The notes below the pieces were generated by a model, which saw only the letters and a list, made by a program, of their open reading frames with translations, was not told the origin of the DNA and did no database searches. Source: Deinococcus sedimenti (GTDB taxonomy: Bacteria; Deinococcota; Deinococci; Deinococcales; Deinococcaceae). From it: DNA of 64,000 nt. Where the stretch lies: assembly GCF_014648135.1 (NCBI RefSeq), contig NZ_BMQN01000002.1, positions 248,001 through 312,000 on the forward strand. Direction: 5' to 3'. Positions 25,483 through 36,138 of this stretch are shown here, one piece after another; the stretch's first letter is position 1, and each line of letters starts with the position of its first letter. Position numbers and translations under genes: made by a program.

Positions 25483-25495
25483 TGACAGACTGTCA
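25483..25495. promoter_or_regulatory. Palindrome upstream of the hemolysin III-type gene
   Basis: TGACAGACTGTCA is a perfect 13-bp palindrome around a central A, 28 bp before the start of the next gene; a possible regulator site. Function unknown. Confidence 0.35.
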
Positions 25496-25522
25496 TCATG
25501 TCCGGGGGGTAAGGTGGACGGT

Positions 25523-26167
25523 ATGAAGCGCCTGCTCACCGCACCCCGCGAACCCGTGAACGCCCTGACCCACTGGGGCGGCGCGCTCGCCGCGCTGATC
25601 GTTCTGGGGCCGCTGCTGACCTGGGCGCACTCCCGCGGTCTGACCCTGTGGCCGTTCGTGGTGTTCAGCGTCAGCATGGTCGCCCTGTACGCCGCCAGCG
25701 CCAGCTACCACTCCTTCCGCCCCACCGAGCGGGGGCTGCTGTGGCTGCGCAAACTCGACCACGCGGGTATCTTCCTGCTCATCGCGGGCAGCTACACCCC
25801 GGTGGCGTACTACGGCCTGGACGGCGTGTGGCGCGACGCCGTGCTGTGGCTGGTGTGGGGCATCGCCCTGAGCGGCATCGTCCTGAAACTCGTCACCATG
25901 CGCCTCCCACGCTGGATCAGCACCGCGCTGTACCTGGGGATGGGCTGGCTGGCCCTGCTGTTCATGCCCAAGTTCGTCCACACCCTCAGCCCCGGCGCGC
26001 TGTTCTGGCTCGCGGCGGGCGGCGTGCTGTACTCCATCGGGGCCGTCATCTACGGCACGAAACGCTGGAATCCGCGCCCCGGCGTGTTCGGCTTCCACGA
26101 GATCTGGCACCTGTTCGTCCTCGCCGGGACCGGCGCGCACGTCGCCATGATGTTCCACCTGGGCTGA
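25523..26167 (+). CDS. Hemolysin III (YqfA/PAQR) family membrane protein
   Basis: 214 aa with seven predicted membrane segments. Conserved family positions are visible: [13 protein letters not shown] at the N-terminus, [26 protein letters not shown] and [18 protein letters not shown] at the C-terminus (putative metal histidines). The family includes adiponectin-receptor-like hydrolases; the bacterial role is mostly unknown. ATG 25523 is preferred to GTG 25514. TAAGGT with 7 bases to the ATG could be a leaderless -10 or a weak ribosome site. Confidence 0.88.
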   Translation: MKRLLTAPREPVNALTHWGGALAALIVLGPLLTWAHSRGLTLWPFVVFSVSMVALYAASASYHSFRPTERGLLWLRKLDHAGIFLLIAGSYTPVAYYGLDGVWRDAVLWLVWGIALSGIVLKLVTMRLPRWISTALYLGMGWLALLFMPKFVHTLSPGALFWLAAGGVLYSIGAVIYGTKRWNPRPGVFGFHEIWHLFVLAGTGAHVAMMFHLG

Positions 26168-26182
26168 AACAGCACAACAAGA

Positions 26183-26219
26183 AGCGGGCCGGAGGTGACA
26201 GTGCACCCTCCGGCCCGCT
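26183..26219. terminator. Bidirectional hairpin terminator
   Basis: Perfect 13-bp stem AGCGGGCCGGAGG / CCTCCGGCCCGCT (26183-26195, 26207-26219) between convergent genes. Confidence 0.7.
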
Positions 26220-26234
26220 CCCTGTCCGGCGGGG

Positions 26235-26858
26235 TTACAGCACGACGCTCAGCAGTCCGTTGCGGATCGTGGCGATCAGCTGGCCCAGCTGGTCACTGAA
26301 CAGGAAGATGAACACCATGACGATCACGAAGCTGAACGGCTGCGCCTCGAACTGAGAGAGGCTGCGTCCCAGCGACGGCACCAGCCCACCCACGATGCGG
26401 CTGCCGTCCAGCAGCGGAATGGGCAGCAGGTTGAAGATCGCCAGGCCCAGGTTCACGCTGAGCACCGTGAACAGGAAGGTGGCCAGCGTGCCGCCCGCCA
26501 GCAGCGTCTCGCGCGGCACGACCGCGATGATGCCCACGCACACCAGCGCGATCAGCAGGTTGCTCAGCGGGCCCGCCGCCGCCGTCCAGAGGGTGCCCCA
26601 GCGGCCCAGGTTGTTCGGGTTGATCGGCACGGGCCGCGCGAACCCGAACGGCGCGAACAGCAGCAGCAGCGACCCGATCGGGTCCAGGTGATTGATGGGA
26701 TTCAGCGTCACCCGCCCGAAGCGGCGCGGGGTGGGGTCGCCCAGCCGGTCGGCGGTCCAGGCGTGCGCGAACTCGTGAAAGGCCAGCGACAGCAGCAGCG
26801 CGGCCGCCACGATCAGGAACGCCAGCGGATCGCTAGACAGTAGAGAGATGAGACCCAT
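26235..26858 (-). CDS. Site-2 protease (M50) family membrane metalloprotease
   Basis: 207 aa with about five membrane segments. HEFAH (in [11 protein letters not shown]) is the zinc motif, and [10 protein letters not shown] and [12 protein letters not shown] give the downstream conserved Asp region. It is the short form without PDZ domain, like Bacillus-type or FtsH-linked members; it cleaves membrane proteins inside the bilayer, target unknown. TAGAAT (26867-26872) lies 8 bases before ATG 26858, overlapping the end of the next upstream gene. Confidence 0.88.
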   Translation of the reverse strand: MGLISLLSSDPLAFLIVAAALLLSLAFHEFAHAWTADRLGDPTPRRFGRVTLNPINHLDPIGSLLLLFAPFGFARPVPINPNNLGRWGTLWTAAAGPLSNLLIALVCVGIIAVVPRETLLAGGTLATFLFTVLSVNLGLAIFNLLPIPLLDGSRIVGGLVPSLGRSLSQFEAQPFSFVIVMVFIFLFSDQLGQLIATIRNGLLSVVL

Positions 26859-26869
26859 ACCCCGGCATT

Positions 26870-27994
26870 CTAGAGGTTGACGTGCGGGCCTTTCGTCGCC
26901 AGGAATGCCTTCAGGGCTGCGCGCTCGTCATCGGGGCTGCGGACCTGCCCGGCGCGGCGCAGCGCGGCGAGGTGACCCAGCGCCTCGCCCACGCCCCGGC
27001 CCGGCGGGACGCCCAGCGCCAGCACGTCCCGCCCGGTCAGCGGCGGGTACGCGTCCGGGCGCAGCAGGGTGCGCAACTCGCGTTCCGGGGTGCCGCCGGG
27101 GAACGGCGTGTCGGACAGCGCGCGTTGTAGCAGCGCGGCGGGGCGGTCCCCCAGGCTCAGGCGCTCCGCGAGCGCGCCGGGGTCGGGGGCGGCGTGCAGC
27201 AGGGCCGCCGCGTACGCCGTGAACGGCACCCCTGCGCCCGCGGCGCGCCGGGCGTCCAGGGCGTCCAGCAGCGCCGTGTCGGGCAGCAGCGCCCCGGCGC
27301 CCCAGCCGCGCAGCACGCCCGCCGCGCGGCCCGGCCGGGGCTCGTGCAGCAGCAGGCGCAGTTCCGCCCACAGGCGCGGCGTCCGGTCCGCCACCGCCAC
27401 GGCGTCCGGCACCAGGGCCAGCAGGTCCGGATGGGCGCGCAGGTTCAGCCGCGCCGCCAGCCGCGCCCCCCGCACCAATCGGCTGGCGTCCTCGTGGAAC
27501 GAAGCGGCGTGCAGGGGCCGCAGCACGCGCGCGCGCAGGTCCTCCAGGCCCCCGACCTCGTCCAGCAGCGTCCGTGCGCCGGTGGGGGAGAGGTGCAGCG
27601 CCAGCGCGTTCAACGCGAAATCCCGCCGCCGCAGATCATCCGCCAGCGTGCCCGGCATCGGTACCGGGTTCCCGCCCGGCACCGGGTACGACTCCCGCCG
27701 CGCCCGCACCAGATCCACCGCCCGCCCGTCCGGAAGGGTGACCGTGGCATTTCCGAACGCCGGGTGGAACACGGACGGCAGACCCGTCGCGCCGGCCAGG
27801 GCCTCCACGTCCCCGTCCGGGATGACCACGTCCAGATCCAGCGGCGTGCCGCCCAGCAGCGCGTCCCGCACCGCGCCGCCCACCAGCGCCACCCCTCCCG
27901 CGCCCGCCCGCGCCGCCAGGGTCAGGAGCCACGCGCGGTCATCGGCGCGCAGGTGCGCCCACGCGGCCTCCGCCACCCCGGCGGGGTGGATCAC
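26870..27994 (-). CDS. tRNA nucleotidyltransferase (CCA-, CC- or A-adding type)
   Basis: 374 aa class II family. The head domain has [10 protein letters not shown], the two metal aspartates in LDLDVVI, and [12 protein letters not shown] neck segment follows ([15 protein letters not shown]). It adds nucleotides to tRNA 3' ends. Deinococcus is known to split the activity between a CC-adding and an A-adding enzyme, so this may be one of the two; sequence alone does not let me choose. GTG 27994 overlaps the stop of the protease gene by four bases, so the two are cotranscribed. Confidence 0.85.
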   Translation of the reverse strand: MIHPAGVAEAAWAHLRADDRAWLLTLAARAGAGGVALVGGAVRDALLGGTPLDLDVVIPDGDVEALAGATGLPSVFHPAFGNATVTLPDGRAVDLVRARRESYPVPGGNPVPMPGTLADDLRRRDFALNALALHLSPTGARTLLDEVGGLEDLRARVLRPLHAASFHEDASRLVRGARLAARLNLRAHPDLLALVPDAVAVADRTPRLWAELRLLLHEPRPGRAAGVLRGWGAGALLPDTALLDALDARRAAGAGVPFTAYAAALLHAAPDPGALAERLSLGDRPAALLQRALSDTPFPGGTPERELRTLLRPDAYPPLTGRDVLALGVPPGRGVGEALGHLAALRRAGQVRSPDDERAALKAFLATKGPHVNL

Positions 27995-29268
27995 TGCCCG
28001 GTGCGGACCGTGAACGACGACGCGTCCAGCGTCACCTTCACCTCACGCGTCGCCTCGCCACGCACGACCGTCAGCGTCACGGTGTCCCCCTCCTTCTTGT
28101 CGATCAGCGCCGCCTGCAGGTCTTCCAGCGCGTCCACCGGCTCCCCGTCCGCGCGGGTGATCACGTCACCGCCCAGCAGGATCACCCCACCCCGGAACTC
28201 CTGCTGCCTGGTCCCGGCCCGCAGACCCGCGCGCGCCGCCGGGCTGCCCGGCTCCACCTGCCCCACCACCAGCCCCTGATCCGGCAGGCCCAGCTGCCGC
28301 TTCCCGGCACTGGACAGCACACTCAGCCCCACCGGCAGCAGGCCCTGACGGCTCTGCACCGCCAGCCCACCCCGGATCCCGATGCCCGGCGCGTTCACCT
28401 CGCCTCCCTGCGCCGCCTGCAGTCTGGGCAGGAGGTTCCTCGCCGTGTCGATCGGAATGGCGAACCCCACCCCGGCACTCTGGCCCACGCCGCCCCCCTG
28501 ACCCGCCGGGGAGTAGATCTGCGTGTTGATGCCGATCACACGCCCACCACTGTCCAGCAGCGGCCCCCCGCTGTTCCCCGGGTTGATCGCCGCGTCCGTC
28601 TGGATCGCCTTCTGCGTGATGCCCTGCCCGTTCGCCCCGCCGAACCCGATCGGGATCTGCCGCGCGGTGCTGCTCACGATGCCTTCGGTGACGCTGAAAT
28701 CCAGCCCGAACGGCGCTCCCATCGCGATCGCCTTCTGCCCCACCTTCAGCGAGGCGCTGCTGCCCAGCGGAATCGGGCGGATCAGGTTCTTCTTCAGGCC
28801 CGGCGCGCGGATCAGCGCCAGATCGTACTGCGGCGCGAGCCCCACCACCTGGGCGGGCACGCTGCCCTCCTGACCCATCACGCGCACCGTGATCTTCGCC
28901 GCCGCGCCATCCGACCCCTCACCCGCCACCACGTGGTAATTCGTCAGGATGTCGCCCGCGTCGTTCACGAAGAAACCGCTGCCCACGCCACGCTGCACCT
29001 CCTCCTGACCGCCACCGAACATCATCGCGAACGGATCCTGCGGCACGACCTCCTCGGTGCTGATGAACACCAGCCCCGGCTCGAAACGCCCCACGACATC
29101 AATGGTGTTCTGCTCGTTCTGGAGGCGGGCGCCCGGCTCGTTCAGCGGCGCGGCCGCCGGGGCCGTGCCCTGCTGCGCCGACCCCAGCGGCACCTGATCC
29201 CGTAGCAGCGTCGCGCCCAGTCCCAGGCCCACCAGCACCAGCAGCACCCCCACACCCTTACCCTTCAT
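27991..29268 (-). CDS. HtrA/DegP-type serine protease with PDZ domain
   Basis: 425 aa. N-terminal membrane anchor (about 6-22), trypsin-like domain with triad H112 (NYHVVAG), D149 (YDLALIR) and S233 (GNSGGPL), then one PDZ domain (about 330-415). It degrades or refolds damaged envelope proteins. I chose ATG 29268, which follows GATAAT by 7 bases (leaderless layout); ATG 29277 would lie inside that box. Overlaps the tRNA nucleotidyltransferase gene downstream. Confidence 0.92.
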   Translation of the reverse strand: MKGKGVGVLLVLVGLGLGATLLRDQVPLGSAQQGTAPAAAPLNEPGARLQNEQNTIDVVGRFEPGLVFISTEEVVPQDPFAMMFGGGQEEVQRGVGSGFFVNDAGDILTNYHVVAGEGSDGAAAKITVRVMGQEGSVPAQVVGLAPQYDLALIRAPGLKKNLIRPIPLGSSASLKVGQKAIAMGAPFGLDFSVTEGIVSSTARQIPIGFGGANGQGITQKAIQTDAAINPGNSGGPLLDSGGRVIGINTQIYSPAGQGGGVGQSAGVGFAIPIDTARNLLPRLQAAQGGEVNAPGIGIRGGLAVQSRQGLLPVGLSVLSSAGKRQLGLPDQGLVVGQVEPGSPAARAGLRAGTRQQEFRGGVILLGGDVITRADGEPVDALEDLQAALIDKKEGDTVTLTVVRGEATREVKVTLDASSFTVRTGQ

Positions 29269-29330
29269 GAGGCGCATTATCCGCCAGAGGACGCATGCTG
29301 GATGGGCCGCCCCTGTGCTCTGCTTCATCC

Positions 29331-30362
29331 ATGACGCTCGAACAGGCCGCCCGTGACCTCCGAACGCACCTGGGTGACTTCCTCGACCGCAACCGCACCG
29401 ACGGCGTTTTTCATATTCAGCCCGGCGGACCCGGCAGCGTTCCGGCCCTGACTGACCTGGACGTGCCCGAGTTGCACCTGGACCTGCTGCCCGAAACCCC
29501 TACCGACGCGCAGCGCGCCGCCCTGACCCGCCTCGGCTACCAGCGCCACGACGATCGCACCTGGACGCACCCCGGCGGGTGGCGCCTGATCCTCCCCGAC
29601 CACGGCAGCGGCTGGCGCGCCGAACAGGCCGCGCTACGAGACCTCCTCCTTCACGACCCTGGCGCCGCCCGCGCCTACCGCGCCGCTCACCAGCAGGGGG
29701 GACGCGCGCACGCCGACGCCACCATGCGTCCCGCCGCCCTGGCCCACCACGCCCGCACCGTCGGCCTGACCCCCGCCCGGCAGATCACCCAGCTGCTGAC
29801 TCCGCTGGACGCTCCGTGGATGATCGCCGCCGGGTACGCCCTCGACCTGCACCTCGGCCACACCGCGCGGCCTCACGACGACCTCGACGTGATCCTCCCC
29901 CGCGACGTCCAGACCCAGCTCCCCGACCTACTGCGCGGCTGGCGACTCGACACGCCCGTGGACGGCACGTACCAGCCCTACGTCGCTCCCCTGGATGCGC
30001 CCCACCACCAGATTCACGCCCGCCACCCCGACCTGCGCGGCGTCCTGATGCTCGACGTCCTCCTGACCGACCTCAGCGGCGACACCTGGCGCTACCGCCG
30101 CGACCCCCGCGTGACCCTCCCCCTCCACCGCGCGCGGAAGGTCAGCCCCGACGGGCTGCCGTACCTCACCCCGGAAGCCGTGCTGCTGTTCAAGGCAGGC
30201 ACCGCCGGACGCGACCCGCGCGGCAAGGACGAGACCGACTTCCAGCGCGTCCTGCCCACCCTGACGGGAGAGGCCCGCGCGTGGCTGCACGACGCCCTGA
30301 ATCGCACGAGTCCAGACCACCCCTGGCTAACCGAGCTGGGCTCTGTGACCCCGCAGTCATGA
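29331..30362 (+). CDS. GrpB-like / nucleotidyltransferase fusion protein
   Basis: 343 aa, two modules. The N-terminal about 105 residues resemble a reduced GrpB domain ([25 protein letters not shown]). The C-terminal part begins [30 protein letters not shown], the pattern of aminoglycoside 2''-nucleotidyltransferase-like proteins (GG.ALDL..G..R.H.DLD), with metal aspartates in DDLDV. It might adenylylate a small molecule or protein. No resistance role is shown. Divergent from the HtrA-like gene. Confidence 0.7.
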   Translation: MTLEQAARDLRTHLGDFLDRNRTDGVFHIQPGGPGSVPALTDLDVPELHLDLLPETPTDAQRAALTRLGYQRHDDRTWTHPGGWRLILPDHGSGWRAEQAALRDLLLHDPGAARAYRAAHQQGGRAHADATMRPAALAHHARTVGLTPARQITQLLTPLDAPWMIAAGYALDLHLGHTARPHDDLDVILPRDVQTQLPDLLRGWRLDTPVDGTYQPYVAPLDAPHHQIHARHPDLRGVLMLDVLLTDLSGDTWRYRRDPRVTLPLHRARKVSPDGLPYLTPEAVLLFKAGTAGRDPRGKDETDFQRVLPTLTGEARAWLHDALNRTSPDHPWLTELGSVTPQS

Positions 30363-30440
30363 TGACCGCCTGACGTGGCGAACGCAGGCTACAGGCAGTA
30401 CAATTCTGTGCATTCTCAAATCGCATCCACTGGAGCCCAT

Positions 30441-32975
30441 ATGAACAAGACCGTGACGTGCAGCGCCGCGCTGCTGGCCCTGACTTCCCTCCTGGCCGCC
30501 TGCAACCCCGCCCCGACCCCCCCCACCTACACCTGCCCTGCCGGGGCCACCATCACCAACATCGCCGCCGTGCAGGGCACGACCGACACCAGCCCCCTGG
30601 CCGGTCAGACCGTCACCGTCCGTGGCGTCGTGACGCTCGACGCCCAGGCGGGCCTCAGCGGCTTCTACGTGCAGGACATCGCCCCCGATCAGAAGGCCGA
30701 CACCAGTGACGGCGTGTTCGTGTACACCGCCACGACCCCCCGAACCGTGAAGGTCGGCGAGGTCGTCGAGGTCACCGGAACCGTCAAGGAATTCAGTGGA
30801 CTGACCGAAATCGACACGGTGACCACCCTGACCTCCTGCGGCACCACCAGCCTGCCGGGCGCCACCGCCGTCACGCTGCCCGCCGCCTCGGCCACCGCGC
30901 TCGAAGCGACCGAAGGCATGCTCATCACCATCAAGCAGCCCCTGACGGTCACCGACACGTTCACCCTGGGCCGCTTCGGGGAACTCGGCCTGTCCAGCGG
31001 CGGACGCCTGTTCAACCCCACCAACGGTCAGGGCGGCGACGCCACCAGCAACAAGCTGCGCACCATTCGCCTGGACGATCTGAGCAGCAAGCAGAACCCG
31101 GAAACCATTCCCTACCTGACCAGCAGCGACCCGCAGACCGCCACCCGCCGCGCCGGCGACACCGTCAGCGGGCTGGAAGGGGTCCTGCACTACGCCAACG
31201 GCAACTACAAGGTGCAGCCCACCAAAACGCCTGCCTTCACGGCCAGCAACCCCCGCACCACTGCGCCCAAAGAAGTGGGCGGCAGCATCAAGGTCGCCGG
31301 CGCCAACGTCCTGAACTACTTCACGACGCTCGGCAGCGCCGGGCGTGGTGCCAGCAACCCCAATGAATTTGCCCGCCAGAAAGCCAAGATCGTGGCCGAA
31401 CTGCGCGCCCTGAACGCCGACGTCATCACGCTGATGGAAGTTGAGAACAACAGCGAAACGGCCCTCAACGACCTGGTCACCGCCCTGAACACCGCCAGCG
31501 GCCGCACCGAGTACGCCAGCGTCAAGACCGGTACCGTCGGCACGGACGCCATCCGCGTCGCGATCATCTACCGCCCTGACCGTGTGGATGCCGTGGGTGC
31601 CGCGCAGATCGACACGGCCACCGTGTACTCCCGCCCGCCCGTCGCGCAGACCTTCCGCGACCGCGCCGGCAAGGGCATCTTCACCGTCATGGCCAACCAC
31701 TTCAAGAGCAAGGGCAGCTGCCCCACCAGCGGCGACACCGACCAGGGACAGGGCTGCTGGAATCAGCTGCGCGTCGAGCAGGCCAAAGCAGTGCTGGCCT
31801 TCGCTGACCGCCTGAAAGTGACCGACCCGGACGTCCTGGTCATGGGAGACCTGAACGCCTACGGCGCCGAGGACCCCATCAAGACCATCGAAGCGGCCGG
31901 ATTCGAAAGCCTGAACAAACGCATTCCTGCCGAGGACCGGTACAGCTACCAGTTCAACGGTGAATTCGGCTACCTGGACCACGCCCTGTCCAGCGCCGCC
32001 CTCGCCGCCCAGGTCACAGGCATCACCGAGTGGCACGTCAACAGCGACGAACCCGTCATTCTCGACTACAACACCGAGTTCAAGAAGAACCCCGACTGCA
32101 CGGCGGCGTCCTGCACCAGCCCCGACCTGTACGCGCCCACCCCCTACCGCAGCAGTGACCACGACCCCGTCCTGGTCGGCCTGAACCTGAAAGCCGACGC
32201 TGACCCCGTCCTCCCCCTGACCGTGCAGGCCAGCGGTGCCAGCAGCGTCACGGCCGGTCAGCCCTACACCCTGACGTACACCACCGGCGGCGGCCCGGAC
32301 AGCGTCAGCGTCACCTGGGGGGACGGCAGCAGCGATACCCTGAACGTCGCGGGCGGCACAGCCACCCACACCTACGCTGCAGCTGGGACGTTCACCGTGA
32401 CCGTCACCGCCAAGCGTGGCGCCACGGAGACCACTAGCACCAAGCAGGTAACCGTGCAGAGCGTCGTGGAAACCGGCAGCGTGTACTTCAGCGAGTACGT
32501 CGAGGGCACCAGCAGCAACAAGGCGATCGAGATCTACAACGGGAAAAACGTGCCGGTCGCTGCGGGTACCCTCACGGTGAACCTGTACAGCAACGGGGCG
32601 ACCACGCCCAGCCCCAGCAACGTGTTCACGCTCGCCGCGACCATCGCACCGGGCGCGACGTACGTCATCGTCAACCCCAGTGCGGTCGCGGCGCTCAAGG
32701 CCTACGCGAACGCGCAGAGCACCGTCACGAACTTCAACGGTAATGACGCGTTGGAACTCGTCCTGAATGGCCAGCGAGTCGACGTGCTGGGCCAGATCGG
32801 GTTCGATCCTGTCACGGCGTGGGGCGCGGGCATGACCTCCTCCACCATGGATAAGACGCTGCGTCGCAAGGCATCGATCACCAGCGGCGACGCGAACGGC
32901 TCGGATGCGTTCGATCCTGCTGTGGAGTGGGACGGCTTCGCGGCCGACACGTTCGACGGACTCGGCGTGCGCTGA
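30441..32975 (+). CDS. Secreted ExeM/NucH-type nuclease lipoprotein
   Basis: 844 aa. Lipoprotein signal with lipobox LLAAC (Cys 21). Order of domains: OB-like YhcR domain (about 30-140), endonuclease/exonuclease/phosphatase catalytic domain (about 290-590; VITLMEVENNS, VMANHFKSKG, VMGDLNAYG, SSDHDPVLVGL), PKD domain (about 595-675; VSVTWGDGSS, ATHTYAAAGTFTVTV), lamin-tail-like domain (about 680-844; VYFSEYVEGTSSNKAIEIYN). It degrades extracellular DNA for nutrient or biofilm turnover. TACAAT (30399-30404) may be the -10; TGGAG precedes the ATG. Confidence 0.92.
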   Translation: MNKTVTCSAALLALTSLLAACNPAPTPPTYTCPAGATITNIAAVQGTTDTSPLAGQTVTVRGVVTLDAQAGLSGFYVQDIAPDQKADTSDGVFVYTATTPRTVKVGEVVEVTGTVKEFSGLTEIDTVTTLTSCGTTSLPGATAVTLPAASATALEATEGMLITIKQPLTVTDTFTLGRFGELGLSSGGRLFNPTNGQGGDATSNKLRTIRLDDLSSKQNPETIPYLTSSDPQTATRRAGDTVSGLEGVLHYANGNYKVQPTKTPAFTASNPRTTAPKEVGGSIKVAGANVLNYFTTLGSAGRGASNPNEFARQKAKIVAELRALNADVITLMEVENNSETALNDLVTALNTASGRTEYASVKTGTVGTDAIRVAIIYRPDRVDAVGAAQIDTATVYSRPPVAQTFRDRAGKGIFTVMANHFKSKGSCPTSGDTDQGQGCWNQLRVEQAKAVLAFADRLKVTDPDVLVMGDLNAYGAEDPIKTIEAAGFESLNKRIPAEDRYSYQFNGEFGYLDHALSSAALAAQVTGITEWHVNSDEPVILDYNTEFKKNPDCTAASCTSPDLYAPTPYRSSDHDPVLVGLNLKADADPVLPLTVQASGASSVTAGQPYTLTYTTGGGPDSVSVTWGDGSSDTLNVAGGTATHTYAAAGTFTVTVTAKRGATETTSTKQVTVQSVVETGSVYFSEYVEGTSSNKAIEIYNGKNVPVAAGTLTVNLYSNGATTPSPSNVFTLAATIAPGATYVIVNPSAVAALKAYANAQSTVTNFNGNDALELVLNGQRVDVLGQIGFDPVTAWGAGMTSSTMDKTLRRKASITSGDANGSDAFDPAVEWDGFAADTFDGLGVR

Positions 32976-32989
32976 GTTATCCAGGCGGC

Positions 32990-33024
32990 GTGAAGGGCGG
33001 ACCCGTCAGGGATCCGCCCTTCAC
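32990..33024. terminator. Bidirectional hairpin terminator
   Basis: Perfect 12-bp stem GTGAAGGGCGGA / TCCGCCCTTCAC between the convergent nuclease and Hsp33 genes. Confidence 0.75.
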
Positions 33025-33036
33025 CCTGCCTACCGG

Positions 33037-33945
33037 TCAGGCCTGGGCGCGCAGGGGCTGTTCGTCCAGCGCGGCGATCTCGTCTGGTGTCAGCTGGTAG
33101 CGTTCGTTGCACCAGTGGCACACGATTTCCTGGCCGCCGGTGTCGATCATGTCCTGGCGTTCGGCGGCGGTGAAGAACTTCAGGCTGTCGGCGGCGCGGT
33201 CGCGGGAGCAGCGGCATTCGAACCGGGCGGCCTGTGCGTCGGGGGCGAGGTGCAGGTCGAGTCCTTCGGTGGCGCGCTGGATGGCGGTCAGCAGGCCGCC
33301 CTGGCGGAGGCTGTCGGTCAGCTGGCCCATGGCGCGGATGTTCGCTTCCAGTTTCGCGAGGGTCTCGTCGGTGACGCCGGGCATCGCCTGGACGAGAAGA
33401 CCGCCGGCGTGCGCGACGCGGCCGCCTTCCTCGTACACGCCGAGCAGAACGGCGTTGGGGATCTGTTCGGACACGCCGAGGTACATGCTGACGTCCTCGG
33501 CGATCTCGCCGCTGACGAGGGTGGCGCTGCCGGTGTAGGGTTCGCCGTTGTCGAGGAGGCGGGTAACGCCGATCTCGCCGTCGGTGCCGACCAGTCCGCC
33601 GACGTCGAGTTTGCCGTCGCGCTCGCGGACGGGCAGGTCGGCGTCGGGGTGGCGGACGTAACCGCGGACGCGGCCGTCGGCGCTGCCCTCGGCGACGACC
33701 CAGCCGACGGGGCCGCCGCCCTCGACGCGGACATTGACGCGACTGTCCGTTTTCTTGCCGAGCACGATGGCAAGGAGGGCGCTGGCGGTCATGGTGCGGC
33801 CCAGTGCGGCGGTGGCGGTCTTGGAGAGGCCGTGGCGGACGCGGGCGTCTTCAGTGATGCGGGTGGAGTCCATGCCCACGAGGCGCAGGGTGCCGTTGGC
33901 GGCCACGCCACGGAGGATGAACGAGTCGGGCAGAGGGGCAGTCAT
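33037..33945 (-). CDS. hslO: Hsp33 redox-regulated chaperone
   Basis: 302 aa cytoplasmic holdase activated by oxidative unfolding. The C-terminal redox switch has the four zinc cysteines as CRC and CHWC (ECRCSRD, then VCHWCNERY). The N-terminal domain has the usual [16 protein letters not shown] and [10 protein letters not shown]. Consistent with a stress-tolerant organism. TAAGGT (33952-33957) ends 6 bases before ATG 33945, a leaderless layout. Confidence 0.96.
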   Translation of the reverse strand: MTAPLPDSFILRGVAANGTLRLVGMDSTRITEDARVRHGLSKTATAALGRTMTASALLAIVLGKKTDSRVNVRVEGGGPVGWVVAEGSADGRVRGYVRHPDADLPVRERDGKLDVGGLVGTDGEIGVTRLLDNGEPYTGSATLVSGEIAEDVSMYLGVSEQIPNAVLLGVYEEGGRVAHAGGLLVQAMPGVTDETLAKLEANIRAMGQLTDSLRQGGLLTAIQRATEGLDLHLAPDAQAARFECRCSRDRAADSLKFFTAAERQDMIDTGGQEIVCHWCNERYQLTPDEIAALDEQPLRAQA

Positions 33946-34321
33946 CCCGACACCTTAACGAATGGGGCGGGTTTCGGCTGTGCAGGTGCTCCCAATCCGG
34001 CGAGAGCATGTGAGAGGGGCGGAGCGTGCAGCGCGGGCGGACAGCAGAGAGTGGCGGGGCGTTGGGGCGTCTCCCAGTCGGGGACAATCGTGATATCCCT
34101 CTCTGTTCCTTATGCGGTACCTTCAGCGTTCTGGCGGGGAAGTCTCACGTGGTCTTCCTAGCATGAGAGGCCATGACGGCCACGAGTGGGACGTCCGCGC
34201 CCCGCGCGCGGCCGGCTCCTGACGCTCCTGTTTTCTTCGACTCCTGTCAGGTGCCCACTTCTTGCCCGACCCGCCAGTTATTCCGGGAGCGGACCGCCCG
34301 CTCCTGACGTAAGGAGTCCGA
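33946..34321. other. Intergenic region, 376 bp, with structured 3' end
   Basis: No convincing ORF. It holds the Hsp33 promoter at its left end, a pyrimidine-rich stretch (about 34225-34250), and a direct repeat GCTCCTGACG (34215-34224 and 34300-34309). At the right end, leader hairpins overlap the ribosome site of the peptide-binding protein gene. A TAGCAT at about 34158 is a possible -10 for that gene without a clear -35. Confidence 0.5.
34286..34316 (+). promoter_or_regulatory. Alternative hairpins over the Shine-Dalgarno of the peptide-binding gene
   Basis: GGAGCGG (34286-34292) can pair with CCGCTCC (34298-34304). The same CTCCT (34301-34305) can instead pair with AGGAG (34312-34316), the ribosome site 6 bases before ATG 34322. 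The two stems exclude each other, a possible translational switch. Confidence 0.4.
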
Positions 34322-36064
34322 ATGAAGAACAAGACCCTCAGCGCCGTGGCGCTGGCCACACTGTCCCTGACCCTCGCCGCCTGCAACAACAAGCAGGCTG
34401 GCGGCGCCGAAAGCACCCTGGTCATCCAGCAGTCCGCCGACATCCTGACGCTCGACCCGGGCACCACCTACGACACGTCCAGCGGTCAGATCGTCGAGAA
34501 CATGTACGAGACCCTGGTCGGGTACGAAGGCAACGACATCACGAAGGTCGTGCCGGTCCTCGCCACCGAGTGGCAGGAAGGGCAGGACGGCAGGGAGTAC
34601 CGCTTCACCCTGCGGGACGGCGTGAAGTTCCACACCGGCAACGACTTCACGTGCGCGGACGCCGAGTACACCATCCGACGTAACCTCGTGACGAACACCG
34701 CCGACAGCGGCAACTGGTTCCTTGCCGAGAGCCTGCTGGGCACCCCCAGCAACGCCAACGACGACACCAGCATCACCTGGGCCAAGATCAGCAGCGCCGT
34801 CAAGTGCGACGGGAACACCCTGATCTTCACGCTGCCTGCCGTGGACCCGGCGTTCATGACCAAACTGGCGTACATCGGCCAGGGCATCGTGGACAGCAAG
34901 CACGCCCAGGAAGTCGGCGAGTGGGACGGGACCGAAGCCACCTGGAAAGAATGGGTGGGCAAGGACATCCTGGGTAGCGAGCTGAGCAAGCAGCCCAGCG
35001 GCACCGGCGCGTACAAGCTGGTCAACCGCGATGCGAACGCCATCACCCTGACCGCCTTCGACGGGTACTGGGGCGAGGACAAGCCCCAGATCAAGAACGT
35101 GATCCTGCAGAAGGTGCCTGAAGAGGCTGCCCGCGTGCAGGCGTTCCTGAAGGGCGACGCGGACTTCATCGAGGTGCCCCGCGCGATCATCAGCAGCCAG
35201 CTGCAGGGCAAGCCCGGCGTGGCCGTGCTGGATGACCTGACGAACACCACCGCCGCCGGGTTCAGCATGAACCAGAAGATCGAGGCGGGCAGCGGCATGA
35301 TCGGCAGCGGCAAGCTCGACGGTCAGGGCGTCCCCACCGACTTCTTCAAGGACGCCGACGTGCGCCGCGGCTTCGTGGCGTCCTTCGACGTGCCCACGTA
35401 CATCGAGCAGGTGCAGGAAGGCAAGGGCACGGCCCGCAACTTCCTGCTGCCCGACTCCTTCCCCGGGTACGACAGCAACCTCGAAGCGGCGAAGTTCGAT
35501 CCTGAACTCGCCAAGGCCGCCTTCCAGCGCGCCTGGGGCGGACAGGTCTGGGACAAGGGCTTCACGGTCAACGTCTCCTACCGCGCCGGAGCCCAGACCC
35601 AGCAGACGGCCATGGAACTGCTGAAGAAGAACATCGAAGCCCTGAACCCCAAGTTCAAGGTGAATATCGTCGCCAAGGAATGGAGCGAACTGATCAGCTC
35701 CAAGAACGTGCCCAAGGAAGCGATGGTCATGACCGCCTGGGCGCCCGACTACGCCGACCCGGACAACTTCGTGTCCACCTTCTACGCCAGCAACGGCTAC
35801 TACGCCCCGCGCATCAACGCGCAGGACGCGCAGATCGACGGCTGGATCAAGGAGGCGCGCAGCACCACCGACACGGCCCGCCGCGACGAACTGTACGCGC
35901 AGATCGCCAAGCGCGCTCTGGACGAGGCGTACTACATCAACATGCCCGCCCAGCCGAACGTGTTCCCGTACCGGGACAACATCAAGGGGGTCAGCGCCGA
36001 TACCTTCAACCCCATGATCGCCTTCACCAGCGGCACGTACTGGAAGAACCTCAGCAAGGAGTAA
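34322..36064 (+). CDS. ABC transporter peptide-binding lipoprotein (DppA/OppA type)
   Basis: 580 aa. Lipobox LAAC (Cys 21), then a family 5 solute-binding fold ([51 protein letters not shown]). It binds peptides or nickel-like ligands outside the membrane. Unusually no permease or ATPase gene follows; a strong terminator ends the transcript, so the membrane components must be encoded elsewhere. Strong ribosome site AAGGAG, possibly masked by the leader hairpin. Confidence 0.92.
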   Translation: MKNKTLSAVALATLSLTLAACNNKQAGGAESTLVIQQSADILTLDPGTTYDTSSGQIVENMYETLVGYEGNDITKVVPVLATEWQEGQDGREYRFTLRDGVKFHTGNDFTCADAEYTIRRNLVTNTADSGNWFLAESLLGTPSNANDDTSITWAKISSAVKCDGNTLIFTLPAVDPAFMTKLAYIGQGIVDSKHAQEVGEWDGTEATWKEWVGKDILGSELSKQPSGTGAYKLVNRDANAITLTAFDGYWGEDKPQIKNVILQKVPEEAARVQAFLKGDADFIEVPRAIISSQLQGKPGVAVLDDLTNTTAAGFSMNQKIEAGSGMIGSGKLDGQGVPTDFFKDADVRRGFVASFDVPTYIEQVQEGKGTARNFLLPDSFPGYDSNLEAAKFDPELAKAAFQRAWGGQVWDKGFTVNVSYRAGAQTQQTAMELLKKNIEALNPKFKVNIVAKEWSELISSKNVPKEAMVMTAWAPDYADPDNFVSTFYASNGYYAPRINAQDAQIDGWIKEARSTTDTARRDELYAQIAKRALDEAYYINMPAQPNVFPYRDNIKGVSADTFNPMIAFTSGTYWKNLSKE

Positions 36065-36076
36065 TCCCCGCTGTCT

Positions 36077-36114
36077 GAACAACCGCCTCGGCCACACGGC
36101 TGAGGCGGTTGTTC
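36077..36114 (+). terminator. Strong hairpin terminator of the peptide-binding gene
   Basis: 13-bp perfect outer stem GAACAACCGCCTC / GAGGCGGTTGTTC with GGCC/GGC extension. The T-rich distal arm is followed by GT. Confidence 0.8.
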
Positions 36115-36138
36115 GTGCCGCCGGGCTATCCTGCGGGC

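Noticed and set aside
29331..30362. Aminoglycoside resistance gene
   Set aside because: Only general nucleotidyltransferase motifs; fused to a GrpB-like part and set in housekeeping context, so resistance cannot be claimed.
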